Source of the DNA: Salsipaludibacter albus
GTDB lineage: Bacteria > Actinomycetota > Nitriliruptoria > Nitriliruptorales > Nitriliruptoraceae
Assembly: GCF_019798055.1 (NCBI RefSeq)
Contig: NZ_JAHOPH010000023.1
Span: forward strand, 1-58,634
Direction of reading: 5' to 3'
DNA length: 58,634 nt
Shown: one piece after another, positions 34,200 through 42,996 of the stretch
Layout of the letters: each line of letters begins with the position of its first letter
Position numbering within the stretch: the stretch's first letter is position 1
The notes under the pieces: model-generated
Seen by the model: the letters and a program-made list of their open reading frames with translations, nothing else
What the model was told of the DNA's origin: nothing
The model's database searches: none
Program-made: the position numbers and the translations under genes

Positions 34200-36704
34200 G
34201 TGGCCAAGTCCTCCACGACGACCCGGTCGTCACGCTCGACTCGCACGTCGCCGAGCCGGACCCGTTCCACGAAGAAGAAGAAGAGGCCCTCCTCGAAGGC
34301 AAAGAAGAAGACGTCGTCGAGGAAGAAGGGGTCGCGCGGCTCGGGTGGTGGGTCCGGCCGTGGCCTGTGGGCGGTCATGGGCGAGCACGTCGGTGATCGC
34401 ACCACCGACATCTACGGCTTCCTGCTGATCATCGTGGGGGTCGTCTCGGGCCTGGCGATCTATGCCGACGCGTCGGGCCCGGTGGGCGACTTCTTCGAGG
34501 CGATCTGGCGTGGGTTGGTCGGCGGCCTGGCCGGCCTGGTGCCACTGGGGATGCTCGTGCTCGGCGTCGCCGTCGTCATGGACCGCCCGATGGAGAAGTG
34601 GGCCCGGTGGCTGCTGGGGCTGACCATCACCACGACGGCCGTGCTCGCCAGCTGGAACCTGTTCGCCGGCCACCCGCACCCGTCCGACGGCATCAAGGCG
34701 CTGTGGACCGGTGGCGGCCTGGTCGGCTGGTTGCTGGCCACGCCGCTCGAGGCCGGCCTGTCCACGATCGGCGCCCAGGCCGTCCTGATCCCGCTGGCCG
34801 GGCTCGGCCTGCTCGTCGCCACCGGAACCTCGCTGGGCACGGTCGTGCACGCCGTCTCGGACTTCTTCGCCGAGCTGCCAGCAGTGCTGCGCGAGGAGGT
34901 CGACGAGGAATCCTCCGCCAAGGCATCGAAGGCTTCGGGGGCTTCGCGCGCCAGCACGACCACGACGGGCTCGTCCACCACGACCACCGTGAAGGTCGAC
35001 GAGCCCGAGCCCGACGACGCGGCCGCCGAGCGCATGCGGGCCACGCTGGCCCAGGCCGAGGCGGCCGTCGGCGGTGCCGCCGTGGCCACCGACGACCTGA
35101 CCGACGCCGACCGCGAGGCGGGCAAGACCCCCTCGCCGCCCGACCCCCTGCCCGCCAAGCAGCGCAAGGCCGCCAAGGTCCGTCCCGTCGAGGACTGGGC
35201 CGACTACCAGCTGCCGCCGCTCGACCTCCTCGGCAGCGGCCGCTCGATGGGCGCCGAGTCCGAGCGCACCATCCAGGCCCAGACCCAGGCCCTCCAGGCC
35301 ACCTTCGACCAGTTCGGCATCGACGCGACCGTCGCCCGCTGGTCGCGCGGCCCGACCGTCACCCGCTTCGAGATCGAGCTCGGCCCGGGCGTCAAGGTCA
35401 ACAAGGTCGCCAACATGGGCGACGACATCGCCTACGCCCTGGCCGCGCCCGACGTGCGGATCGTCGCGCCGATCCCCGGCAAGTCCGCGATCGGCGTCGA
35501 GGTCCCCAACCGTGAGCGTGACCTCATCACGCTGGGCGACATCCTGCGCTCCGACACGGCCGACTCCAACGCCCACCCGCTGTTCGTCGCGCTGGGCCAG
35601 GACATCGCCGGCAACCCGGCGATGGCCGACCTGTCGACGATGCCGCACCTGCTGGTCGCCGGCGCGACCGGCTCCGGCAAGTCGGTGCTGCTCAACGCCA
35701 TGGTCAGCTCGATCCTGATGCGGGCCCGGCCCGACCAGGTCCGGATGATCCTGGTCGACCCCAAGCGGGTCGAGCTCGGCGTCTACAACGGCGCCCCCCA
35801 CCTCCTGTCGCCGGTCGTCACCGACCCGAAGCGTGCGACCGACGCGGTCTCGTGGTGCGTCAAGGAGATGGAGATGCGCTACGAGACGCTGGCGCGGACC
35901 GGTCACCGCAACATCGACGGCTACAACCAGGCCATCGACGCGGGCGAGGTCGAGGACATGGTCGACCCGACCACCGGCGAGGTCTCCCTGACCCACGAGC
36001 GGATGCCCTACATCCTGCTGGTCATCGACGAGCTGTCGGACCTGATGATGGTCGCCGCGCGTGACGTCGAGGACGCGATCTGCCGGATCGCCCAGATGGC
36101 CCGAGCGGTCGGCATCCACATGGTGATCGCGACCCAGCGCCCGTCGGTCGACGTCATCACCGGCCTGATCAAGGCCAACATCCCGTCGCGGCTGGCCCTG
36201 GCGGTGGCGTCGGGCACCGACTCGCGCACGATCCTGGACGCCCAGGGCGCCGAGAAGCTGGTCGGCAAGGGCGACATGCTGTTCGCACCGGCCAGCCAGG
36301 GCAAGGCGTCACGACTGCAGGGCTGCTTCCTGACCGAGCGCGAGATCGAGCCGATCGTCGAGTTCTGCAAGCAGCAGCGGTCGGTCGACTACGTCGACGG
36401 CGTCGTCAAGGAGGGCAAGGAGGCGGCCAAGGCAGACGTGTCCTACGGCGCCGACGACGACTCCGACGAGGCCCTGCTCGTCAAGGCCGCCGAGCAGGTC
36501 GTCAACTCCGGGCTGGGCTCGACGTCGATGCTCCAGCGCAAGCTGCGGATCGGCTTCGCCCGTGCCGGACGGCTGATGGACGAGCTCGAGGAGCTCGGCG
36601 TCGTCGGTCCCAACGAGGGCTCCAAGGCCCGCGAGGTCCTGTGGGATCCCGAGACCTACGACGAGGCACTCGCCAAGGGCCTGTTCCCCGACGACCTCGG
36701 CTGA
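34200..36704 (+). CDS. ftsK: DNA translocase FtsK/SpoIIIE
   Basis: An 834-residue septal motor that pumps chromosomal DNA during division. A Lys/Arg/Ser-rich cytoplasmic start (STKKKKRPSSKAKKK) precedes about four membrane spans (within 65-230). An Ala/Thr linker follows, then the alpha domain (WSRGPTVTRFEIELGPGVKVN) and the beta motor with Walker A GATGSGKS, Walker B VIDELSDLMMVA and GTDSRTILDAQGAEKLVGKGDML. The C-terminal gamma winged helix (LGSTSMLQRKLRIGFARAGRLMDELEELGVVG) reads KOPS sites. GTG 34200 gives the family-typical basic start; GTG 34098 would add 34 residues. Confidence 0.93.
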   Translation: MAKSSTTTRSSRSTRTSPSRTRSTKKKKRPSSKAKKKTSSRKKGSRGSGGGSGRGLWAVMGEHVGDRTTDIYGFLLIIVGVVSGLAIYADASGPVGDFFEAIWRGLVGGLAGLVPLGMLVLGVAVVMDRPMEKWARWLLGLTITTTAVLASWNLFAGHPHPSDGIKALWTGGGLVGWLLATPLEAGLSTIGAQAVLIPLAGLGLLVATGTSLGTVVHAVSDFFAELPAVLREEVDEESSAKASKASGASRASTTTTGSSTTTTVKVDEPEPDDAAAERMRATLAQAEAAVGGAAVATDDLTDADREAGKTPSPPDPLPAKQRKAAKVRPVEDWADYQLPPLDLLGSGRSMGAESERTIQAQTQALQATFDQFGIDATVARWSRGPTVTRFEIELGPGVKVNKVANMGDDIAYALAAPDVRIVAPIPGKSAIGVEVPNRERDLITLGDILRSDTADSNAHPLFVALGQDIAGNPAMADLSTMPHLLVAGATGSGKSVLLNAMVSSILMRARPDQVRMILVDPKRVELGVYNGAPHLLSPVVTDPKRATDAVSWCVKEMEMRYETLARTGHRNIDGYNQAIDAGEVEDMVDPTTGEVSLTHERMPYILLVIDELSDLMMVAARDVEDAICRIAQMARAVGIHMVIATQRPSVDVITGLIKANIPSRLALAVASGTDSRTILDAQGAEKLVGKGDMLFAPASQGKASRLQGCFLTEREIEPIVEFCKQQRSVDYVDGVVKEGKEAAKADVSYGADDDSDEALLVKAAEQVVNSGLGSTSMLQRKLRIGFARAGRLMDELEELGVVGPNEGSKAREVLWDPETYDEALAKGLFPDDLG

Positions 36705-36710
36705 GTCCAC

Positions 36711-36756
36711 CTCCACCACGGTGGCGGGGTCCGCGCCACGCGGACACGGACCCCGG
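36711..36756. terminator. Hairpin terminator between ftsK and the convergent gene
   Basis: GGGGTCCG and CGGACCCC pair around a 13-nt loop, extended outward by GGTGG/CCACC-like bases. The element separates convergent genes. Confidence 0.5.
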
Positions 36757-36767
36757 TGGCCGGGTGA

Positions 36768-38090
36768 TCAGCCCCGGTCGTTCGGGCGCGGCCGGAGGTG
36801 GTGGCTCGCACCCCAGCGCACCACCTGCTTGCCGATGCGGGCGGAGTCCTCGTCGGCCGTGCGGAAGTGGATGCCGGACCAGATGCGGGCGCTGACCACC
36901 TCGTCGAGCGCCGACGACAGGCTGGTGAAGGAGCGGGTCCGTCCGGACCCGTTGGTGTCCGTCCACCCGATCGCGTCGGTGTGGAAGAAGTCCCGCATGG
37001 TGGCGATCATCGAGCCGCTCAGTCCGAGGTGACCGGACGGGTGCTCGGGATAGGGCGGTGTCGGCAGCAGCGGGGTCCACCCCGGCTCCGGGCTGGTCCA
37101 CCGGTTGCCGTCGTCGCCCGCCTCCTCGATCGCGGTGATCGGGCGCCAGAACAGCCAGTGCGCCTTGGAGTCCCACACGGTGATCATCGCGTCCGCGGCA
37201 GACAGGTAGGCACGGGCGAACAGCAGCGCGTCGTCACCCACCTCCAGGTCGTGGTCGGTCGCGACCTGGCGCAGGACCCGACTCCAGATCGCCGGCGGGT
37301 TCTCGGCCCAGTAGCGCGCCGCCTCGGTCTGGTCGGCGGTCCTGACGTCGCTGTCGGTGCCACCGACCAGGCGGACCTCCTCGTAGTCACGTGCCCAGGT
37401 CGGGGTGTGCAGCGCCGGCGGTGGTCCGGAGCGGAACTGCTCGGCGCTGTCGACGAGGAACGGCCGGACCCTGGCGACCCACGCGTTGGGGTCGTTGCCG
37501 AACGAGGGCTCGACCGGACGCCACCCACCGATCGCGGTCGACGTCGGGAACCGGAACGGGCCGTAGCGGCCGTCGTCGCTGCGGTCGGCGACCATCGCGG
37601 CCGCGGCGGCGGCACCGACCGCCACGCCACGGTCACGGGACGGGCCGGCAGGCAGGGCCGCCAGGGCGTCGGACTCGAGCTGGTCGAGGATCGACGCCTG
37701 GTCGGGCACGACGGAGACGAGCACGTCGTGGGCCGCCGTGGCGACGGCGGCGTCCACCGAGTCGCCGGGGCCGCCCGCCGACCGGTCCAGCAGGTAGGGC
37801 TCGTACCCACCCCGGATCGCCACCACGGCGTCGTGCACGGCCCCGTGCACCATGGCGAGGTGGATGACGGCGACCGGGGGTCGTTGCCCGGCCCGTGTCA
37901 ACAGGGCGTCGGTGGCGTGGCGGTTCCAGTCGATGACCGGGTCGCCGGCGGCGGCGGCCGCGGGCGCAGGACCCGACCACGGTGTGGTGACGGTCGCCGC
38001 CAGCGTGGCGAGCACCAGCGCAACGAAGGCGATCGGTCGGCGTGATCGCTGTGGAGTGATGGGAGCGTCGATCGTTCTCATCGGTCTCAT
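36768..38090 (-). CDS. Secreted vanadium haloperoxidase-like / PAP2 superfamily protein
   Basis: A 440-residue exported protein with a signal peptide (FVALVLATLAATVTT...AAAAAGD, cleavage near 45). It belongs to the vanadium-dependent haloperoxidase/acid phosphatase superfamily. The vanadate- or phosphate-binding pattern is K in SKAHWLFWRPITAI, then HPSGHLGLSGS, then R-I-W-S-G-I-H-F-R with the catalytic His. Such proteins may halogenate organic compounds with peroxide or act as phosphatases; sequence does not decide. The start at 38090 follows GGAGG; 38081 is an alternative. Its promoter carries SARP-type site F, linking it to the receptors 24 kb away. Confidence 0.85.
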   Translation of the reverse strand: MRPMRTIDAPITPQRSRRPIAFVALVLATLAATVTTPWSGPAPAAAAAGDPVIDWNRHATDALLTRAGQRPPVAVIHLAMVHGAVHDAVVAIRGGYEPYLLDRSAGGPGDSVDAAVATAAHDVLVSVVPDQASILDQLESDALAALPAGPSRDRGVAVGAAAAAAMVADRSDDGRYGPFRFPTSTAIGGWRPVEPSFGNDPNAWVARVRPFLVDSAEQFRSGPPPALHTPTWARDYEEVRLVGGTDSDVRTADQTEAARYWAENPPAIWSRVLRQVATDHDLEVGDDALLFARAYLSAADAMITVWDSKAHWLFWRPITAIEEAGDDGNRWTSPEPGWTPLLPTPPYPEHPSGHLGLSGSMIATMRDFFHTDAIGWTDTNGSGRTRSFTSLSSALDEVVSARIWSGIHFRTADEDSARIGKQVVRWGASHHLRPRPNDRG

Positions 38091-38438
38091 CGGGGGGCCT
38101 CCAGTCGAGGGGTCGGCCCGATCCTTGGTGTCGGACCGCTTCGGATCGTGCACGGAGGGTGTAAGCCAGGGGAAAGCCGGTCCCGCCGACCGAGCGACGC
38201 GCACGACGAACCGGGTGTCGCGTGTCGTGACGAGCGCGGCCGTGGCGTTCGTCACCGGCTCTGCCGGGGTCGAACGCCGTCGGTGTCGCAGCCGTGGCGG
38301 CCTGTGGCTCAGCGTGGTGACGACCCCACCGAACGGCCCGGTCGGTGGCGGGCTGCCCAGCCGGGGCCCTCGTAGCCTCGGACGCACCCCCGCGTCGACG
38401 TCCTGGTCGACGGTGGTACCCGCGACAATCGGCGCCCC
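38091..38438. other. Gene-free divergent region
   Basis: These 348 bp separate the haloperoxidase-like gene from the small membrane protein gene. They hold SARP-type site F at 38145-38176. No gene and no other clear signal were seen. Confidence 0.5.
38145..38176 (-). promoter_or_regulatory. SARP-type direct-repeat promoter, site F
   Basis: On the minus strand CTTTCCC (38176-38170) and CTTACAC (38165-38159) are 11 bp apart. The second lies 8 bp before CACGAT (38150-38145). The start codon is 54 bp further on, close to the 51-53 bp of the EK-repeat genes. Confidence 0.65.
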
Positions 38439-38609
38439 ATGTCCACGTTCCTCCTGCTCGTCCTCGTCATCGTGCTGGCGGCGGCCGCCGGCATCCTGGG
38501 CACGCTGCTCGAGGCGGCCCTGTGGATCGTCCTGGCGCTGGTGGTGGTCGGTGCGCTGGTCGGGTTCGGCCTGTGGCGCTGGGTGTCCGCGCGACTGCCG
38601 GACCGATGA
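38439..38609 (+). CDS. Small two-span membrane protein
   Basis: A 56-residue, almost wholly hydrophobic protein (TFLLLVLVIVLAAAAGILGT, then EAALWIVLALVVVGALVGFGLW) ending in RWVSARLPDR. The ATG of the DedA gene overlaps its stop (ATGA), so the two are translationally coupled. No family is recognised; it resembles small hydrophobic hydrolase-less proteins of the DUF-type often found next to membrane proteins. An accessory role to DedA is possible. Confidence 0.6.
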   Translation: MSTFLLLVLVIVLAAAAGILGTLLEAALWIVLALVVVGALVGFGLWRWVSARLPDR

Positions 38610-39250
38610 TCGCCACCGCGGCGCAGACCGCCGAGTTCACGGGTCTCACCGGGTGGGTGGTCGACGTGGTGGCCGCGTCGGGCCCGATCGGCGTGGCCCT
38701 GCTGCTGGCGCTGGACAACGTGGTGCCGATCGTGCCGAGCGAGGTCGTGCTCCCGTTCGCCGGCTACCTGGCCGCCAACGGCGAGCTGTCGTTCGTCCTC
38801 ACCCTGGTCGCTGCCACGATCGGGTCCACCGCGAGCGCCTACGTGTACTACGAGCTCGGCCGACGACTGGGCCCCGAGCGGGCCCACGACGTCCTGCTGC
38901 GCGTGCCGTTGACCGACGAGAACGACCTGGACCGGGCCACGAGCTGGTTCGACCGCCACGGCAACACGGCCGTCTTCACGGGACGGTTCGTCCCCCTGGT
39001 CCGCAGCCTCGTGTCGCTGCCGGCCGGCACCCAGGGGATGGGCAGGCTGCGCTTCGGCGTGCTGACGGCACTGGGCAGCGGCATCTGGAACGCGATCTGG
39101 CTGGGCATCGGCATGGCCATCGGGCGCAACTGGGAGAACGCCGGCACGTACTCCAACTGGTTCAACTGGGCCATCGCCCTGTTCGTCGTCGCGGTGGTCG
39201 CGCACTACGTCTGGCGGCGTCGCGCCCGACTGCCGTGGAACCGCGCCTGA
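38606..39250 (+). CDS. DedA-family membrane protein
   Basis: A 214-residue polytopic protein. The DedA/SNARE-associated core is visible: LDNVVPIVPSEVVLPFAGYLA in the first re-entrant region, then YYELGRRLG, and FTGRFVPLVRSLVSLPAGTQGMGRLRFGVLTALGSGIWN with the conserved arginines needed for lipid scrambling/undecaprenyl-phosphate recycling in characterised members. Four or more spans are seen. ATG 38606 overlaps the preceding small gene. The substrate is not known. Confidence 0.9.
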   Translation: MIATAAQTAEFTGLTGWVVDVVAASGPIGVALLLALDNVVPIVPSEVVLPFAGYLAANGELSFVLTLVAATIGSTASAYVYYELGRRLGPERAHDVLLRVPLTDENDLDRATSWFDRHGNTAVFTGRFVPLVRSLVSLPAGTQGMGRLRFGVLTALGSGIWNAIWLGIGMAIGRNWENAGTYSNWFNWAIALFVVAVVAHYVWRRRARLPWNRA

Positions 39251-39300
39251 CCCTGGGGGCAGCGCTCGCCGGCGACGTCATCCAGACGGAGACGCGCCGG

Positions 39301-39660
39301 TCAGCGCCAGCGGATCTTGCCGTCGGCGGCGGGGCGCTGCCCCCGGAGCTGCTTGACGGCGTTGGCGACCATGGCCAGCGCGGCCAGCCCCATCAGCCCG
39401 AACAGGACCAGTCCGAACTGGTCGTGGGGGTTGTCGGAGATCGTGACCTTGCTGGACTCGATCCCCGCCTCGACGGCACCCTCGGGCGCACCGGCCTCGT
39501 TGGGCACCTCGGTCGCGATGTCGAGTGGCTCGCCGCCCTCCGAGGCCTCGGTGGCCAGGGCCGGGGTGGCCAGCGCGAACGAGCACGCGGCGACCAGTGC
39601 GAGCAGCGCCGACACGACTCGTGACGTGCGGCGGCGGGACGGCGAGAGTGGGGTCTTCAT
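39301..39660 (-). CDS. Exported single-span protein of unknown function
   Basis: A 119-residue protein with a signal peptide (VVSALLALVAACSFALATPALA, cleavage near 37), an acidic outside segment (EASEGGEPLDIATEVPNEAG) and one C-terminal membrane span (FGLVLFGLMGLAALAMVANAV) followed by a short basic tail. The signal-plus-anchor layout suggests a type I surface protein. It converges on dedA with 50 bp between them. No family is recognised. Confidence 0.65.
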   Translation of the reverse strand: MKTPLSPSRRRTSRVVSALLALVAACSFALATPALATEASEGGEPLDIATEVPNEAGAPEGAVEAGIESSKVTISDNPHDQFGLVLFGLMGLAALAMVANAVKQLRGQRPAADGKIRWR

Positions 39661-39731
39661 GGTCGTGGATGCTAGCGGTCACGCCCCTGCCGGTGCACGT
39701 CGGGCGCGCTGCGGCCCCGTCACGGTGGGCA

Positions 39732-39737
39732 TAGGCT
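39732..39737 (+). promoter_or_regulatory. TAGGCT -10 box of the rodZ-like/rimO operon
   Basis: TAGGCT lies 63 bp before the chosen start of the RodZ-like gene and after the divergent gene at 39660. Confidence 0.35.
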
Positions 39738-39800
39738 GGCGGCCCGAGGACGGTCCTCGCGTGCGTGTCCGCGCGCAACTTCGCAACGGTTGGCAACGAC

Positions 39801-40631
39801 GTGGCCATTGGCATTGGTGACACCCTGCAGGCGGCCCGCCTGGCCAGGGGCGAGGATCTCGTGCAGGTGGCCGAGGCCCTCAAGATCCGCCGGTCGCACG
39901 TGGTCGCGATGGAGTCGGAGAACTTCGGGGCGCTGGGCGCGACCCCGTACGCCCGCGGGCACCTGCGCAACTACGCACGCTACGTGGGCCTGGACGCCGA
40001 CCGGATCGTGGCGGCCTACGACAACCAGTTCAGCGGTGAGCAGCACGCCACCGGCATCCACGAGGTCGCCGAGACGACGATGCGCTCGACGGCGTCGCCG
40101 CGTGAGCCGCTGCCCCGCTGGATCGTGGTGTCGGGGGTGATCATCCTGCTGCTGGCGGTCATCGCGTTCATCGGCACGCTCGGCGACAGCACGCCCCCGG
40201 TCGCGATCAACCCCGACGACCTCGCCACGCCCACACCGGGGATCTCGGCCACGGAGGGTGCCACGCCCGCGCCGTCGGCGGCCGCCACCGCGCCTGCGCC
40301 CGAGCCGTCGCCGACCCCGTCGCCCACCCCGTCGCCCACGCCCTCGCCGACCCCGTCGCCCACGCCCGACGGCGTCGTGCTGTTCCTGGCCTTCGAGGCC
40401 GACTGCTGGATCTCCCTGGAGGTCGACGGGGCGCCGCATCCCCGGTCCGACACGGTCATCACGGCGGGCGAGACGATCGACATCGAGGCCGACGACGAGG
40501 TCGTCGCCCGCTACGGCAACGCCGGTGGCGTGGACGTCGAGTTCAACGGCGACCGGCTGGGCAACCCGGGCTCCAGCGGCCAGGTCGTCGAGGTCACCTA
40601 CACGCCCGACGGTGCCGAGTCGTCCACATGA
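39801..40631 (+). CDS. RodZ-like HTH membrane protein
   Basis: A 276-residue protein. The N-terminal helix-turn-helix of the HTH_25 type (GDTLQAARLARGEDLVQVAEALKIRRSHVVAME, then YARGHLRNYARYVGLD) is followed by one span (WIVVSGVIILLLAVIAFIG, about 115-133). A Pro/Ala/Ser linker contains five SPTP repeats, and a C-terminal DUF4115-like beta domain ends it (VLFLAFEADCWISLEVDG). RodZ links MreB to the wall in rods; the actinobacterial relatives are less understood. The start is uncertain: GTG 39801 fits the domain boundary but lacks a Shine-Dalgarno, and GTG 39765 is also open. It overlaps rimO by 4 bp. Confidence 0.8.
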   Translation: MAIGIGDTLQAARLARGEDLVQVAEALKIRRSHVVAMESENFGALGATPYARGHLRNYARYVGLDADRIVAAYDNQFSGEQHATGIHEVAETTMRSTASPREPLPRWIVVSGVIILLLAVIAFIGTLGDSTPPVAINPDDLATPTPGISATEGATPAPSAAATAPAPEPSPTPSPTPSPTPSPTPSPTPDGVVLFLAFEADCWISLEVDGAPHPRSDTVITAGETIDIEADDEVVARYGNAGGVDVEFNGDRLGNPGSSGQVVEVTYTPDGAESST

Positions 40632-42304
40632 CGCCCGTCGCCCCCGACCGCACTGCCTCCCGGGTGGTCGACGACCGCCGCCGCGTGGCGATCGTCACGC
40701 TGGGCTGTGGCCGCAACGAGGTCGACAGCGACCAGTTGGCCGGCCTGCTGGGCACCGACTACGACGTCACCTCCGACGCGACCGACGCCGACGTCGTGCT
40801 GGTCAACACCTGCACCTTCATCGAGCCGGCCAAGCAGGAGTCCGTCGACACGATCCTCGCGGCGGCCGACCTGAAGGACCCCGACACCGTCGAGCCCGGC
40901 CACGATCCCGCCCGCGGCGTCGTCGTCATCGGCTGCATGGCCCAGCGCTACCCCGAGGAGCTGTCCGAGTCGCTCCCCGAGGCCGACGCGATCGTCGGCT
41001 TCGCGGGCTACCCCGCCCTGCCCGGGCTGGTGGCCGACATCCTGGAGGGCCGTGACCACGAGCGGGTCGTGGGTGTCGAGCCGTCGACCGCCCCCTCGGT
41101 CCTGCCCGGCCGGTCCCTGCCGATGGTGTCCGTCGACGCGGCGGAACCTGCCGCGACGGCCGTGGAGGCCCCCGACGACGGGACGGCCGATGCCGACGCC
41201 GCCGCCGGCGACGCCAGTTGGCTCGCGGCCGTGCCCGAGGCCGCCGGTCCGGCCGACGGCGCCAGCGTCATCGACCCGCTGGCCGTGCCTCCCGCGGCCA
41301 CCGTCGGACTGGCCACCGCCGACCAGGCCCCGGCGTCAGGACCGCTGTTCCCCCCACGGCGTCGCCAGGACGGCCCCTGGGCCTACCTCAAGATCGCGTC
41401 GGGCTGCGACCGCCTGTGCACGTTCTGCGCCATCCCGTCCTTCCGTGGCCGGTTCCGCTCGCGCGGCATCGGTGAGCTGGTCGCCGAGGCGTCGTGGCTG
41501 GCCGACCAGGGCACCCGCGAACTGGTGCTGGTGTCGGAGAACACCACCTCGTGGGGCAAGGACCTCGGCCAGTGGCGTGGACATCCGGGTGGCCGGAGTC
41601 TGGCGCCCCACCTGCTGCAGTCGTTGGCCGACGTCGACGGCATCGACCGGGTCCGCCTCGTCTACCTCCAGCCCGCCGAGCTGCGCCCCGACCTGCTCGA
41701 GGCGATCGTGGGCATCCCCGAGGTGGCCAACTACTTCGACCTGTCCCTGCAGCACGTCGCGTCCGACGTGCTCACCCGCATGGCCCGCTCGGGCAGTCCG
41801 GACCGGTTCGGCGCCCTGGTCGAGCGGATCCGCGACCTCGCGCCGGACGCCGCGATCCGCAGCAACTTCATCCTCGGCTTCCCGGGGGAGGACGACGGAC
41901 ACGTCGACCAGCTGGCCGGCTTCCTGGATCGTCACGAGCTCGACTTCGTCGGCCTGTTCACCTACTCCGACGAGGACGGCACCGGTGCGGTCGAGCTGGA
42001 CCGCCACGTCCCGGGCGAGGTCGCCCAGTCGCGGCGCGACCGGATCGCCGACGTGGTCGAGCGGGCGTCGGACCGGCGGGCGCGTGCCCGCATCGGTGAC
42101 GACGTCGACGTGATCGTGGAGCGGGTCGACGACGGCGAGGTCGTCGGGCGCAGCCACCGCGAGGCACCCGAGGCGGACGGCGAGGTGGTCCTGGTGGACA
42201 CGACCGGCGCCCCGGCCGACGTCACCGTGGGCGACCGGGTCGCGGCACGCGTGGTCGACAGCGTCGGGGTGGACCTCGTCGCGACCCCCGGGACGACCGG
42301 ATGA
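40628..42304 (+). CDS. rimO: Ribosomal protein S12 methylthiotransferase RimO
   Basis: A 558-residue radical-SAM enzyme that methylthiolates Asp in ribosomal protein S12. The UPF0004 domain has C27 in TLGCGRNEVDSD, then Cys in VNTCTFIEPA and IGCMAQRYPEEL. The radical-SAM triad is in SGCDRLCTFCAIPSFRGRFRSR, near residues 260-267. A TRAM domain ends the protein. The DSD after GCGRN and the RGRF motif favour RimO over MiaB, which is also present. About 70 residues of Ala/Pro/Asp-rich sequence between the first two domains (about 150-235) make it longer than the usual 430-490. ATG overlaps the upstream stop. Confidence 0.9.
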   Translation: MTPVAPDRTASRVVDDRRRVAIVTLGCGRNEVDSDQLAGLLGTDYDVTSDATDADVVLVNTCTFIEPAKQESVDTILAAADLKDPDTVEPGHDPARGVVVIGCMAQRYPEELSESLPEADAIVGFAGYPALPGLVADILEGRDHERVVGVEPSTAPSVLPGRSLPMVSVDAAEPAATAVEAPDDGTADADAAAGDASWLAAVPEAAGPADGASVIDPLAVPPAATVGLATADQAPASGPLFPPRRRQDGPWAYLKIASGCDRLCTFCAIPSFRGRFRSRGIGELVAEASWLADQGTRELVLVSENTTSWGKDLGQWRGHPGGRSLAPHLLQSLADVDGIDRVRLVYLQPAELRPDLLEAIVGIPEVANYFDLSLQHVASDVLTRMARSGSPDRFGALVERIRDLAPDAAIRSNFILGFPGEDDGHVDQLAGFLDRHELDFVGLFTYSDEDGTGAVELDRHVPGEVAQSRRDRIADVVERASDRRARARIGDDVDVIVERVDDGEVVGRSHREAPEADGEVVLVDTTGAPADVTVGDRVAARVVDSVGVDLVATPGTTG

Positions 42305-42996
42305 CCCCGGGGCGTGACGACGACGCCCGTCCCCGCGCCGCCCGGCGACGTGGCGAGCGCCATGGTGTCGACGGCCCGCTCGACGCCCTCGACGAGGTCG
42401 TCCCGCCCCCCGACCCGCTCGATGCCGACGAACTGCGGAGCGAACCGCAGACGATCATCAACGTGCCGAACGCGGTGACCTTCCTGCGGGTGCTGCTCGT
42501 CCCGGTGATCCTGTGGCTGCTCGCGCTGGGCGACGAGCAGTCACGCTGGTGGGCCTTCGCCATCTTCCTGTTCGCTGCGCTGACCGACTCGATCGACGGC
42601 TGGGTGGCGCGGCGCTGGCACGGGGTCACGGCCTGGGGCCAGCTGGCCGACCCGATCGCCGACAAGCTGCTGATCATCGGGTCGCTGGCGTCGCTGGCCT
42701 CGGTCGGCGAGCTGCCCTGGTGGGCGGTGTGGGTGATCGTGGCCCGCGAGGTCGCGGTCACCGCGCTGCGGGTCGGGCTGGTCCGCCGCCGCCACCTGGT
42801 GCTGCCCGCCTCGATCTGGGGCAAGACCAAGACCGTGCTGCAGGTCGTGGCCGTCCTGCTGTTCCTGATGCCGGGGATCCCGCCGGGCGTGCGCACCGCC
42901 AGCCTGTGGATCGCGGTGGTGGCCACGATCGTGTCGGGCCTGGACTACGCCCGCCACGTCAACCGGTTGCTGCGCACGGGGAATGCACCGGCATGA
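42301..42996 (+). CDS. pgsA: CDP-diacylglycerol-glycerol-3-phosphate 3-phosphatidyltransferase
   Basis: A 231-residue membrane enzyme of phosphatidylglycerol synthesis. After a hydrophilic 50-residue start comes NVPNAVTFLRVLLVPVILWLL and the CDP-alcohol phosphotransferase motif DSIDGWVARRWHGVTAWGQL with the following ADPIADK, giving the D-x2-D-G-x2-A-R pattern and two further Asp. Four to six spans follow. ATG overlaps the rimO stop and the TGA overlaps cinA, consistent with one transcript. The N-terminal extension is longer than usual. Confidence 0.9.
   Translation: MTPGRDDDARPRAARRRGERHGVDGPLDALDEVVPPPDPLDADELRSEPQTIINVPNAVTFLRVLLVPVILWLLALGDEQSRWWAFAIFLFAALTDSIDGWVARRWHGVTAWGQLADPIADKLLIIGSLASLASVGELPWWAVWVIVAREVAVTALRVGLVRRRHLVLPASIWGKTKTVLQVVAVLLFLMPGIPPGVRTASLWIAVVATIVSGLDYARHVNRLLRTGNAPA

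Noticed and set aside
40310-40375. Tandem 12-bp repeats that look like a minisatellite
   Set aside because: They lie in frame and encode SPTP repeats of the RodZ-like linker; no separate element is needed.
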